A stretch of DNA of 21,871 nucleotides from an uncultured Lachnospiraceae bacterium (lineage in GTDB: Bacteria > Bacillota > Clostridia > Lachnospirales > Lachnospiraceae), in NCBI GenBank assembly GCA_946409475.1, contig CAMJWQ010000014.1, positions 1-21,871 of the forward strand, written 5' to 3'. Positions within the stretch are counted from its first letter, which is position 1; each line of letters begins with the position of its first letter. The notes beneath the pieces were generated by a model. It was not told the origin of the DNA. It saw only the letters and a program-made list of their open reading frames with translations, and did not search any database. Positions 6,657 to 14,171 of this stretch are shown one piece after another. Made by a program: the position numbers and the translations under genes.

Positions 6657-9600
6657 TCCTTTTCCTCATACCACATAAAATAGTGATCTTCCTCAACCGA
6701 TAAGTTTTTATTATAATAAGGGGCCGTCCTATTTAAAAGTCCTTCCCATTTTTCCGACAGTAATTTTCTTTCTTTCCTTTTATTTTCCTCCGGCAGGTTT
6801 CTTTGCTTATTTCCGACGACAGCCTTTGCATAGGGCGTATAAATTACCTGACAGCCCTTTTCCTGGAACCGGAAGCATAAATCCAATATGGCATAATCTC
6901 CCGTCAGTCCTTCCGTAAATCCGCCCACACCCAAAAAAGCTTCTTTTTTAATAAGACAAAATTGTGACGAAACAAAACCGACATTCTGCACCAGCTTCAA
7001 ACGGTTCATATACCCTTTAAAGCTTTCCGGCAGATTCCGGAAAGGATAGGCCAATATATCCTCCTCATTCTTATAGAAGCCTCCGCCGAAAACGATTCTT
7101 TTATTTCCGTCAACTACCATTCCGCCTGCTATGGCGACCTCTTCTCTCTGGCAGATGCTTACCATTTCTTTTATGGACTCTGTTGTAACCTCCGCATTTT
7201 TATCCTGAAGCAGCAGGTACCCGGCTTCCTTATTTACAGGCTGTCCAAAGTCCCATCTCTGCACTATTTTATCCCATAATTGTTTTGAATTTGTGTCCGG
7301 AGCTTCCTTTATTATATATTTTGTACGATAATATCCATAATTACTCGTATGATCCACAATTGCGCGGTATTGCATCCTTTTCAGATGCGCAAGTAATGCT
7401 CTTCTTCCCGCTTCATAGGCATATAGCTTGCTTTCCGGATTCTCTGCGGTGGAAGCCTCATGGGAACGCCAATGGTACAGTATTTTAGGTATATGCAAAA
7501 TCTGTCCGGCTTTTTCACTGCATTTTAAAATAAAGTCGTAATCCTGTGCTCCGTTATATTCGTCATCAAAGCCCTTCACTGCCAATGCGGTCTGCCTTTT
7601 AACCACTAATAAATGACAGATATAATTATTGGAACGAAGAAGCTCCGGGTCAAAATCCGGCTTGAAATGGGGTGAAAAAAACCGCCCGGAATTCCAGGTC
7701 ACTTTATCCTCGTCGGTGTACAGCATGCCGGCAGCAGGATTATCCTGCAATTCTCCGGCCACTTCATACAAGGCATTGGCTGTCAGAAAATCATCATGGT
7801 CCAATAAAGTGATAAATTCCCCCCTTGCCATATATAAAGCTTCATTGGTGTTCCCGGAAATGCCCTTATTTTCTTTTAGTCTCCGATAACGGATTCTGTC
7901 ATCTTTATAAATGGAAAGGAAGCTTTCCACCCTGTCGCTGCTGCTTCCGTCCGCAATACATAATTCAAAATTCCCGTAGGTCTGCCGGAGAACAGATTCC
8001 ACCATCTCTTTTAAAAATTCTTCCTTTGTTTCATAGGCAGGCACCAGTATACTGATTAAGGGCTCATAGGAAAAACGGGAATTTCTCTGCTCCTCCAGTT
8101 CTTCCTCGGAGGGAAGATGCTTCTTAAGCCATTTCTCATAGCTCTTTTCCTGTGTATCCCTCCACAGCCGTTCTCTTATTTTAACAACAGCCTCCTTAAT
8201 ACCGTTCTTTTTAAGGAATACCGCTATTCTACGCAGGCTGCTCCCCGTTAAACGTCTGCCGGCAGAGCTTTCCGTGAAAAACAGAAATAATAAATAGAAA
8301 AAGACCCCATAGCCGATTACATAAAGAGAATAATAATACATAAAGAGCCTTGACGGAGCCGTAAGGAATATTAACGGTACCTTTGCACCTACTCCGCCTA
8401 TCAGTAACGCATAGCCCCATTTTCTCCGCACCAAAAGAATAATAAACAAAAGGAACAGAAAAATAAGAGGCGGGATAAAATTATAGAACAAGGAATAAAA
8501 TACGGTCTGTGTCTCATAATCATTACTGCTTCTGCATTCTATAAATTTAATGACTGCCGTACGCATATCATTGTCAACAGGCAGATTGGCTCTGTAGTTT
8601 TCCCGAAAATACGTATAATTGGGACTCCAGTCCTCCGTAAATATTTCTGTCGTGTTTTGTAATAAACCGTTAGAATTCATAAAGGTTTCCCAGCGCTCTT
8701 TTATAAATATCTCGGGATATTTTAAAATCAGCTGCTGATAAGCCTTCTTAAATTCCCCGTATTCCTCCTTTGTGTAATCCGTACGTATTAAATCCGGACG
8801 GCTCCAGAATATCTGTATTCCGCTGAGTCCCTCCTCATAGCCTTCTCTTAAGACCTCAATGCTCAATACCCTGTCAACGGCATTCAGTTCCTCCCGGTCT
8901 CCGTTACTTTCAGCCTGCTTCACCAAAGGGGTAATAGGCAGTACCACGGATGTTATGTCATATTGGTCCCCTGATGCTGATTTATTCCCGATATACTGCG
9001 GCAGTCCGATCATTATTGTTAGTAACAGATAAAGTAAAATAAATCTTTTTACCATCCTTTTATTGGGGCTTTTGTAAAACAATACCGCCACAATAACAGG
9101 TGCCGCAACGGCATAATAAATAGCTTCCGTTCTCCAGATAGTGATAACGGCAGCTAACAGTGATAACAGAAAAATATGAAGTTTATTTATTTCCCGCTTC
9201 GTTTTTGCAATGTCATATAGGATACCTACCCATAGCAGCTCCAAAAAAGCATAGATGCTCATTCTCATTGGATACAGGTTGGAATCCAGAACAGGCAGCA
9301 GCAGGAAGGGTATATAAAGCAGGTAAATCCATCTGCTGTGATTGCACCTTTCATGAGCCAGGGTTAATAAATAACCCACCACACAGGATATCAGCAGAAT
9401 CTGCAGGATAATGACTCCGGCAGGTATGGGAATCAGCATTAACGATAAAATATAAAACACGGAAGTCAGATAATTCTGCCAAAAGACAGGATACAGCTCC
9501 GCAGCGCTTTTTAATATGCCGAATTCATCCATTCTCCAGATCCCCGGCCAGGTAAGGAGAAGTAATAGCAGCATCGGTACCATATAAATCAGGCTGTAGG

Positions 9601-9868
9601 TCACAAACCTTCTTACCCTGTTATTCTTTTTATAATTGCGGTATACATAATAAATTCCACCATACATACCAAATAGAAGCAGCAGAAAAACCGCTTTCAC
9701 CCCATAGGTAAGAAAGGTTTTCACAATCCCTTCAGCAGATGAGATATCCCATTTTACATAGCTGAAAATCAGGGAGTCCGTAATAAAACTGATTCCAAAA
9801 TGGAGCAGGGCTATACCGCCAATGATAAAAATACTTTTTTTATTAAAAATCTTTTCCTTCATATTCAT
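6653..9868 (-). CDS. Fusion of polytopic GT-C-like membrane region with GT2 glycosyltransferase
   Basis: This unusually large 1071-residue protein has two halves. Residues 1-540 are a polytopic membrane region with about a dozen hydrophobic helices. An Asp-Glu pair lies in the first large loop (WPGIWRMDEFG, 107-117) and a big extracytoplasmic loop spans about 295-455; this resembles DUF6020/GT-C type lipid-sugar-dependent transferases. Residues 600-840 are a cytosolic GT2 domain (ISILVPAYET, LLDHDD at 688-693, YTDEDK, GAQDYDF). Residues 860-1060 look like the back half of a second GT2 domain (GFVSSQFCLIKKEAF, DLCFRFQEKG) whose nucleotide-binding front half is missing. The first of two close ATGs is used; it overlaps the nucleotidyltransferase gene by 26 bases. 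One polypeptide could act on both membrane faces. The GT-C assignment is inference; the GT2 domain is clear. Confidence 0.85.
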   Translation of the reverse strand: MNMKEKIFNKKSIFIIGGIALLHFGISFITDSLIFSYVKWDISSAEGIVKTFLTYGVKAVFLLLLFGMYGGIYYVYRNYKKNNRVRRFVTYSLIYMVPMLLLLLLTWPGIWRMDEFGILKSAAELYPVFWQNYLTSVFYILSLMLIPIPAGVIILQILLISCVVGYLLTLAHERCNHSRWIYLLYIPFLLLPVLDSNLYPMRMSIYAFLELLWVGILYDIAKTKREINKLHIFLLSLLAAVITIWRTEAIYYAVAAPVIVAVLFYKSPNKRMVKRFILLYLLLTIMIGLPQYIGNKSASGDQYDITSVVLPITPLVKQAESNGDREELNAVDRVLSIEVLREGYEEGLSGIQIFWSRPDLIRTDYTKEEYGEFKKAYQQLILKYPEIFIKERWETFMNSNGLLQNTTEIFTEDWSPNYTYFRENYRANLPVDNDMRTAVIKFIECRSSNDYETQTVFYSLFYNFIPPLIFLFLLFIILLVRRKWGYALLIGGVGAKVPLIFLTAPSRLFMYYYSLYVIGYGVFFYLLFLFFTESSAGRRLTGSSLRRIAVFLKKNGIKEAVVKIRERLWRDTQEKSYEKWLKKHLPSEEELEEQRNSRFSYEPLISILVPAYETKEEFLKEMVESVLRQTYGNFELCIADGSSSDRVESFLSIYKDDRIRYRRLKENKGISGNTNEALYMARGEFITLLDHDDFLTANALYEVAGELQDNPAAGMLYTDEDKVTWNSGRFFSPHFKPDFDPELLRSNNYICHLLVVKRQTALAVKGFDDEYNGAQDYDFILKCSEKAGQILHIPKILYHWRSHEASTAENPESKLYAYEAGRRALLAHLKRMQYRAIVDHTSNYGYYRTKYIIKEAPDTNSKQLWDKIVQRWDFGQPVNKEAGYLLLQDKNAEVTTESIKEMVSICQREEVAIAGGMVVDGNKRIVFGGGFYKNEEDILAYPFRNLPESFKGYMNRLKLVQNVGFVSSQFCLIKKEAFLGVGGFTEGLTGDYAILDLCFRFQEKGCQVIYTPYAKAVVGNKQRNLPEENKRKERKLLSEKWEGLLNRTAPYYNKNLSVEEDHYFMWYEEKE

Positions 9869-10577
9869 TTATAAATACCTGCAATTCTTCCGGGGTGCCT
9901 AAAACATGTACCTTTTGATAATCTACGATTGAAATTTTTACCAGACCGCCTTTGCTGATTAAATAATTATATAGAGGCGCCACATACTTTTCCCCTTTTT
10001 CCAAATGCTCCCCGGAATCATAATATTCATGATAAAGCTGTTCATACAGGCCGCAGCTTTTAAAATAATAGGCTCCCAAGGTACAGTTGTCTGAGATTCT
10101 GACCTTTTCCTTTACCTCAAGGGCATTTTCATTTTCGTCCAGCCTGACAAAGCTCCAATGATCGCCGGGAGCGTGAAAACAGGGTATAAATCCGTCTCCT
10201 TCTATCCGTGACCTCTTCATTTCATAAGCCTCTACATAGGTATCAATATTATAAATCAGCAATTCCGAGGCCGTATCCCAATAGGGGGAAGCCAGCATGG
10301 CTGTGGCAGCCTGTCCGTCTGTCAGATAATCAATTTCGATTATCCCTGCTTTTTTAATTTCCATCCTCTCACAGGCTTCCTTTATGAAAGAAGAGGAATC
10401 ATCCTCTGCCCTGACGATAAATATATACCGGTTCTCTGTCTCCATAAAATCCCTCAGACTCTCTAAGGACCACTCAAACAGGGTCTTCCCGTGAGCCTCT
10501 ATCCTGTATTTGGGTACCTGATAGCCGGCTTTTTTAAAACGGGAACCCAGTCCGGCCATGGTAATCACAATAGTCAT
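9843..10577 (-). CDS. NTP-transferase-family nucleotidyltransferase
   Basis: The protein resembles enzymes that join NTP with a phosphorylated sugar or alcohol to give an NDP-activated compound. The signature G-x-G-x-R...PK is visible as AGLGSRFKKAGYQVPK (8-23), with TDGQAAT (86-92) for the base/ribose pocket and NID (110-112) in the metal-binding position. At 244 residues it is a bare catalytic domain without the beta-helix tail of GlmU or GlgC, similar in size to LicC- and IspD-like cytidylyltransferases and small capsule nucleotidyltransferases. The ATG follows GAGAGGG by six bases and an extended -10 promoter lies upstream. Its partner kinase could be the APH-like protein at 14156-15625 and the phosphatase the HAD protein at 13770-14171. 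The substrate is unknown; an alcohol or sugar phosphate is possible. Confidence 0.8.
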   Translation of the reverse strand: MTIVITMAGLGSRFKKAGYQVPKYRIEAHGKTLFEWSLESLRDFMETENRYIFIVRAEDDSSSFIKEACERMEIKKAGIIEIDYLTDGQAATAMLASPYWDTASELLIYNIDTYVEAYEMKRSRIEGDGFIPCFHAPGDHWSFVRLDENENALEVKEKVRISDNCTLGAYYFKSCGLYEQLYHEYYDSGEHLEKGEKYVAPLYNYLISKGGLVKISIVDYQKVHVLGTPEELQVFINEYEGKDF

Positions 10578-10609
10578 ATACAGCCCTCTCTTATATTATT
10601 ATTTCATTT

Positions 10610-10639
10610 ATTATAACAGATACCTGTCCTGCGCTCCAA
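10610..10639 (-). promoter_or_regulatory. Extended -10 promoter ahead of the nucleotidyltransferase gene
   Basis: On the minus strand a perfect TATAAT (10615-10610) is preceded by TG one base upstream, an extended -10. A weak -35-like TTGGAG (10639-10634) lies 18 bases before it. Transcription would begin near 10603, about 25 bases before the ATG at 10577. It lies in the 92-base gap after the DUF4956 gene and could allow separate expression of the downstream glycosyltransferase genes. Confidence 0.6.
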
Positions 10640-10669
10640 ATCAGCAGGGCAAAATTCATCCTAATCCTG

Positions 10670-11347
10670 TCAAAAAACAACCTCTCCGTCATGAGCGACT
10701 AAGGATACGGAGGAAATATCCGGGATTTCCGAAAGGGCCCGAACCAGCTCCTGCTGCTTTTTCACTCTGACCTCTATGATTAAATCCAAGGTTCCCTGAC
10801 TGAAGGCTCTGGTCTTAATGCGGTTACTTCTGCTGAATTTTTTTATTTCCTTTAGTATATCCGTTTCCGTTTCCATTTTATCACAATTAATTACCAAAAG
10901 CATAGGTGCTTTCCCAACAGGAAGTATTTCCAAAATCATAATACCTATGGTGATCATAACGGACATGGCAACAGCTAAGGTATACATCCCGGCCCCTGTG
11001 ATGATCCCATTACTGATTGCCCAGAATAAAAAAATCAAATCCATGGGATCCTTTATGGCTGTCCGGAAACGGACTATGGAAAGAGCCCCTACCATACCAA
11101 GAGAAATTACCAGGTTTGACTGTATGGCTAATATAATACCGGACGTTATTACCGTAATCGCCCATAGGGAATGATTAAAGGTCCGGGAGTAAAAGGTTTT
11201 TCTGGTCACTAACCGGTATGTAAGATAAATATAAAAGCCCAGTATGGCTGCCGCCAATAAGGAAACCATAACAGAATTAAAATCCATTCCGGGATTGGTA
11301 AAGCTCTCTAAAAATGATTTTTTAAATATTTCCGTAAAACTTAGCAC
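10670..11347 (-). CDS. DUF4956 family membrane protein
   Basis: This protein belongs to a widespread family of unknown function. It has about four membrane helices (roughly 28-48, 60-80, 103-118 and 122-142) and a cytoplasmic C-terminal domain (about 150-225) with alternating strands and helices like a small ACT/ferredoxin-type fold. The family hallmark is the conserved loop LGMVGALSIVRFRTAIKDP (about 83-101). The first GTG, at 11356, overlaps the AAGGAAGG ribosome binding site, so the GTG at 11347, eight bases downstream of it, is preferred; 225 residues result. DUF4956 genes are repeatedly found beside VTC-domain and CotH genes in bacteria, as here. A role as membrane partner or channel for the VTC protein is plausible but unproven. 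Confidence 0.85.
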   Translation of the reverse strand: MLSFTEIFKKSFLESFTNPGMDFNSVMVSLLAAAILGFYIYLTYRLVTRKTFYSRTFNHSLWAITVITSGIILAIQSNLVISLGMVGALSIVRFRTAIKDPMDLIFLFWAISNGIITGAGMYTLAVAMSVMITIGIMILEILPVGKAPMLLVINCDKMETETDILKEIKKFSRSNRIKTRAFSQGTLDLIIEVRVKKQQELVRALSEIPDISSVSLVAHDGEVVF

Positions 11348-11365
11348 ATAAGACACCTTCCTTTT

Positions 11366-12091
11366 CTAAGATAACCCATTGCCCTTACGGCAATAATAAT
11401 ATTTTGAGAATGACGTGTATTGCAGATCCTTCATCTGAACCGCCTCTTTAATCACATCCGGCAGATATTCATCAAACTTCACTTCTAAAATCTGGTATCC
11501 CGTATTCAATGCCGGACGTTTCCGAAAATTCTGATTCAGAAGAAGCTTCGTTTCCGGAGAACCGTAAATGTTAAAATCAAGAGTGATTCTCACATTTCCT
11601 AAGGGATACACGAAGGGAATCCGGTCATAGCCTACGATTACCTTTGGTCTTAAGAGTCTCGTTTTCATTTCCATGCCCAATTTATTGAGCAGCTTTGGAT
11701 TATCCGCCGAAGCCTGAGGCGAATTTCCCCTTAACAGTTCCTCTGCCTGGGCCGGAGCTATTGCTGCGGATTCTTTTACCGTCATGCCTCTTATTTTTCT
11801 CTTCAACTCTAATTTCGTATTTTCCTTTTCCTTATCATAAATTCGGATACGAAATTTTTCCCTCCTGTCATTTCCCCCCTCATTATCATAAAAACAGGAG
11901 TTATCATAATCATCAAAATATACACTCTGAATATGATACATGCCTTTTTCCCCGGCATGACTGTCTCTTTCAAGAAAGGAAGAAAGCCGGCTCTTAATGA
12001 TAACTGCCTGCTGTTCCGTGATCACATACTTATTTTCATGCCGATAGTGATACTCATCATTTTGTTTACTCAAAGGCTTCAGCTTAACCAC
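11366..12091 (-). CDS. VTC-domain protein, polyphosphate polymerase-like
   Basis: VTC domains are tunnel-shaped (triphosphate tunnel fold) enzymes; in yeast Vtc4 the domain makes polyphosphate from ATP. This 241-residue protein is essentially a lone VTC domain. Its basic tunnel residues are visible in order: RHENKY (17-22), SVYFDD (56-61), KFRIRIY (79-85), KLELKRK (93-99), RPKVIVGYDR (148-157), RITLDF (168-173), LEVKFDEYLP (202-211) and SKYY (229-232). There is no SPX domain and no membrane helix, so the adjacent DUF4956 protein is the obvious membrane partner. The start is GTG with a very close AGGA; an upstream in-frame TAG excludes a longer form. It lies between CotH and DUF4956 with gaps of 8 and 18 bases. 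The product may be polyphosphate or another phosphoanhydride; bacterial function is unclear. Confidence 0.88.
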   Translation of the reverse strand: MVKLKPLSKQNDEYHYRHENKYVITEQQAVIIKSRLSSFLERDSHAGEKGMYHIQSVYFDDYDNSCFYDNEGGNDRREKFRIRIYDKEKENTKLELKRKIRGMTVKESAAIAPAQAEELLRGNSPQASADNPKLLNKLGMEMKTRLLRPKVIVGYDRIPFVYPLGNVRITLDFNIYGSPETKLLLNQNFRKRPALNTGYQILEVKFDEYLPDVIKEAVQMKDLQYTSFSKYYYCRKGNGLS

Positions 12092-12099
12092 ATCCTATT

Positions 12100-13752
12100 T
12101 CACTCAGTCGTAAATTCTATATAGGAAGACAGGGATTCATCCAGATAACGCATTCTTTCCGCTGCGTATTCCTTTAAGTTATCCGCTTCCTTATTATATT
12201 TTCCCAGGGGCCACCTTTTTCTGTCCCTGAAAAAGGCTCCGGAATTAATCACCTGATTTTGGAGACCTTCAATCCTTTCCTCCAGTGCCTCATCGGACAG
12301 TATGGTATTTCTCCAAATATCCCATTTCTCCAGAAGGGCCTCTCTTGCCCCCTGTACATTTAACTGTAAAATTCTGTCCCCTATTTCCCAGCCAATATAT
12401 TCCGTAACCAGCTCCGGAAAAAAGCCATTATACAAATAGGCATCGGGATCATGAAAGTCCCCCCAGGTAAGATCCAAATCCCAGGGAATAAAGTACATCG
12501 TATTCCCGCTGCCATTGCTTTTCGATGCAAAGTACATGTTTTTTGCCCGATTGTCCATTCCTGATACCACCTGCAGGTATAACCATACCTCCAGCACGTT
12601 ATTCATATCTACAATGTCCGGTACATACCGGATAAAATCCTCATCAGATTTAAGATAGACATCCATTAGCTCCCGTAAGGGAATCCAGTCCTCCAGCGAT
12701 ACTTCTTCCCGGCTTCCCCTTAGTTCGAAGCCTCCCCTTATGATATCTCCTGACTCTGTTTCAAAAAAGCTTAAATCAAAACCGGTAGGAATATCTCTTT
12801 TATAAAGCTCTTCATTACTGTTATCATCAATAGCCAGCTGTTTTTTATCAACAGGCTGCATTAGCCCATACAGGCCATAATATTCATCATCTATAAATAA
12901 TTCTACGTATGTAAAATCCGTTCCGAATTTTTTCTCGTAGGGATTATTTTCCGCACATAACTCATTCCAGATATCTATACTCAATTTATCCCGTATCTTG
13001 CTGCTGTCGCTGTACATGGCATATAATATCCAGTCATCGTCCTCCCTCATGCCTAATAAGGAAAGATCTTTTTTTACCAGCTGCTTATCCTCTTCGACTA
13101 CGGGCTCTAACAAATTCATTTTAAAGCTTTGCTTGGGAAAAGTACTGCTGACTAATCCCCGGGGTTTTAACACGACCATGGTATCCTGTATCCAATCACT
13201 ATCCTTTACCGTATCATACAGGGTCATACTATAAACCTTATCGCAGGAGCCTGCCTGTAATTCTTCCGACAATCCCCTGTCTTCCAGCATAACAACACTA
13301 TAATCTTCGTTGGTATTAACGGAAACGACAGGCAGGCCCGTCACTAAAAGATTATAATATTTATACCGGCCGCCCTTACAGGCAACAAAGGAGTAGGCCT
13401 TATTTTCCGCTATGGCGGTTAATTTATCCGTGCCATGAATGGAGTCGATAAAAAATATTTCCGCATCCTTATCCGATACGGAGATTTCTCCTGTCTCCCA
13501 AAGGGAATTATCCATGGATAAGGGGAGAAAATATGTGCTGCTTTGGGAATCAAAGGGCAATTCCACCTCATTATACAGAAGTCCTTCCAGAATATTTTCC
13601 TTTGTCTCTTCTAAATTTTCCTTAAGGTATGTCAGGGTCTCCGCCGTTGCTTCATTGAATTCCACCTGGTATGCATTATTGGTATAAGCTAAAAGAACTA
13701 AGTATCCCCCCACTAACAGCCCCACGCTGATCAGTAATAGAATCTTCTTCAT
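12100..13752 (-). CDS. CotH family atypical kinase, membrane-anchored
   Basis: CotH proteins are Fam20-like secretory kinases; Bacillus subtilis CotH phosphorylates a spore coat protein. This 550-residue protein has an N-terminal membrane helix (4-22) that should anchor it outside the cell, a linker region of about 170 residues with no recognised fold, and a CotH kinase domain (about 190-540). Key features are PKQSFKMNL (206-214, ATP-contacting Lys), ELFIDDEYYGLYGLM (284-298), the catalytic-loop equivalent MDNRAKNMY (399-407, Asp400 and Asn405) and the metal-binding PWDLDLTWG (423-431, Asp425 and Asp427). All expected active residues are present, so it is probably active. Here it is followed directly by VTC and DUF4956 genes inside a glycan operon, which argues for a cell-surface rather than spore-coat substrate. 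The substrate is unknown. Confidence 0.9.
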   Translation of the reverse strand: MKKILLLISVGLLVGGYLVLLAYTNNAYQVEFNEATAETLTYLKENLEETKENILEGLLYNEVELPFDSQSSTYFLPLSMDNSLWETGEISVSDKDAEIFFIDSIHGTDKLTAIAENKAYSFVACKGGRYKYYNLLVTGLPVVSVNTNEDYSVVMLEDRGLSEELQAGSCDKVYSMTLYDTVKDSDWIQDTMVVLKPRGLVSSTFPKQSFKMNLLEPVVEEDKQLVKKDLSLLGMREDDDWILYAMYSDSSKIRDKLSIDIWNELCAENNPYEKKFGTDFTYVELFIDDEYYGLYGLMQPVDKKQLAIDDNSNEELYKRDIPTGFDLSFFETESGDIIRGGFELRGSREEVSLEDWIPLRELMDVYLKSDEDFIRYVPDIVDMNNVLEVWLYLQVVSGMDNRAKNMYFASKSNGSGNTMYFIPWDLDLTWGDFHDPDAYLYNGFFPELVTEYIGWEIGDRILQLNVQGAREALLEKWDIWRNTILSDEALEERIEGLQNQVINSGAFFRDRKRWPLGKYNKEADNLKEYAAERMRYLDESLSSYIEFTTE

Positions 13753-13769
13753 CCTGCTAACCCTGTCCG

Positions 13770-14171
13770 CTAATCTTCTCTGCTTATTTTTCCGTTTTTA
13801 CATACGGCATTCAATTCTTCTTCCGTATATTGTAAAAATTCACTGGGCCTTACGGACCTGTCATCCACATAAAAGCCTCTGTGTCCCGGCCAGGGCTTTC
13901 CATAATAGATCTCATCATAGGGAATATCCCATTTATCCAGCCATTCCAATATGATCTTAGCGGTGTTGGCATTGATTAAGCCCAGATTATTCTCATAGCT
14001 TTTCATATTGCGGGAGGTATAAAAAATTATTTTTGCACCGCCGTTTTTATATTCTCTGATCTTATCCACCATTTCCTTATAAGGGACCAGTTCTTCATAT
14101 TTTTCTTCCTGTTTTTTTATGGGACACAGGGTTCCGTCAATATCAATGATAAAGCTTAAGCCTTCAAACAT
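13770..14171 (-). CDS. HAD-superfamily phosphatase, EcbF/BcbF-like capsule biosynthesis type
   Basis: This small 133-residue HAD hydrolase shows all core motifs: DIDGTL (Asp10 nucleophile, Asp12 acid/base), YTSR (51-54, motif II), the Lys of GKPWPG (91-96) as motif III, and VDDRS (102-106, metal ligands). It has no cap domain, as in the short EcbF/BcbF capsule-phosphatase family known from Haemophilus and Pasteurella capsule loci, whose length it matches. It should remove phosphate from a small phosphorylated precursor. Its ATG overlaps the end of the APH-like kinase gene by 16 bases, so kinase and phosphatase are made together. This suggests one pathway in which a small molecule is phosphorylated, perhaps isomerised, and dephosphorylated or activated. 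The substrate is unknown. Confidence 0.85.
   Translation of the reverse strand: MFEGLSFIIDIDGTLCPIKKQEEKYEELVPYKEMVDKIREYKNGGAKIIFYTSRNMKSYENNLGLINANTAKIILEWLDKWDIPYDEIYYGKPWPGHRGFYVDDRSVRPSEFLQYTEEELNAVCKNGKISRED

Noticed and set aside
12100..13752. Spore coat role for the CotH protein
   Set aside because: The N-terminal membrane anchor and the lack of any neighbouring coat or sporulation gene argue against it, although sporulation elsewhere in the genome cannot be excluded.
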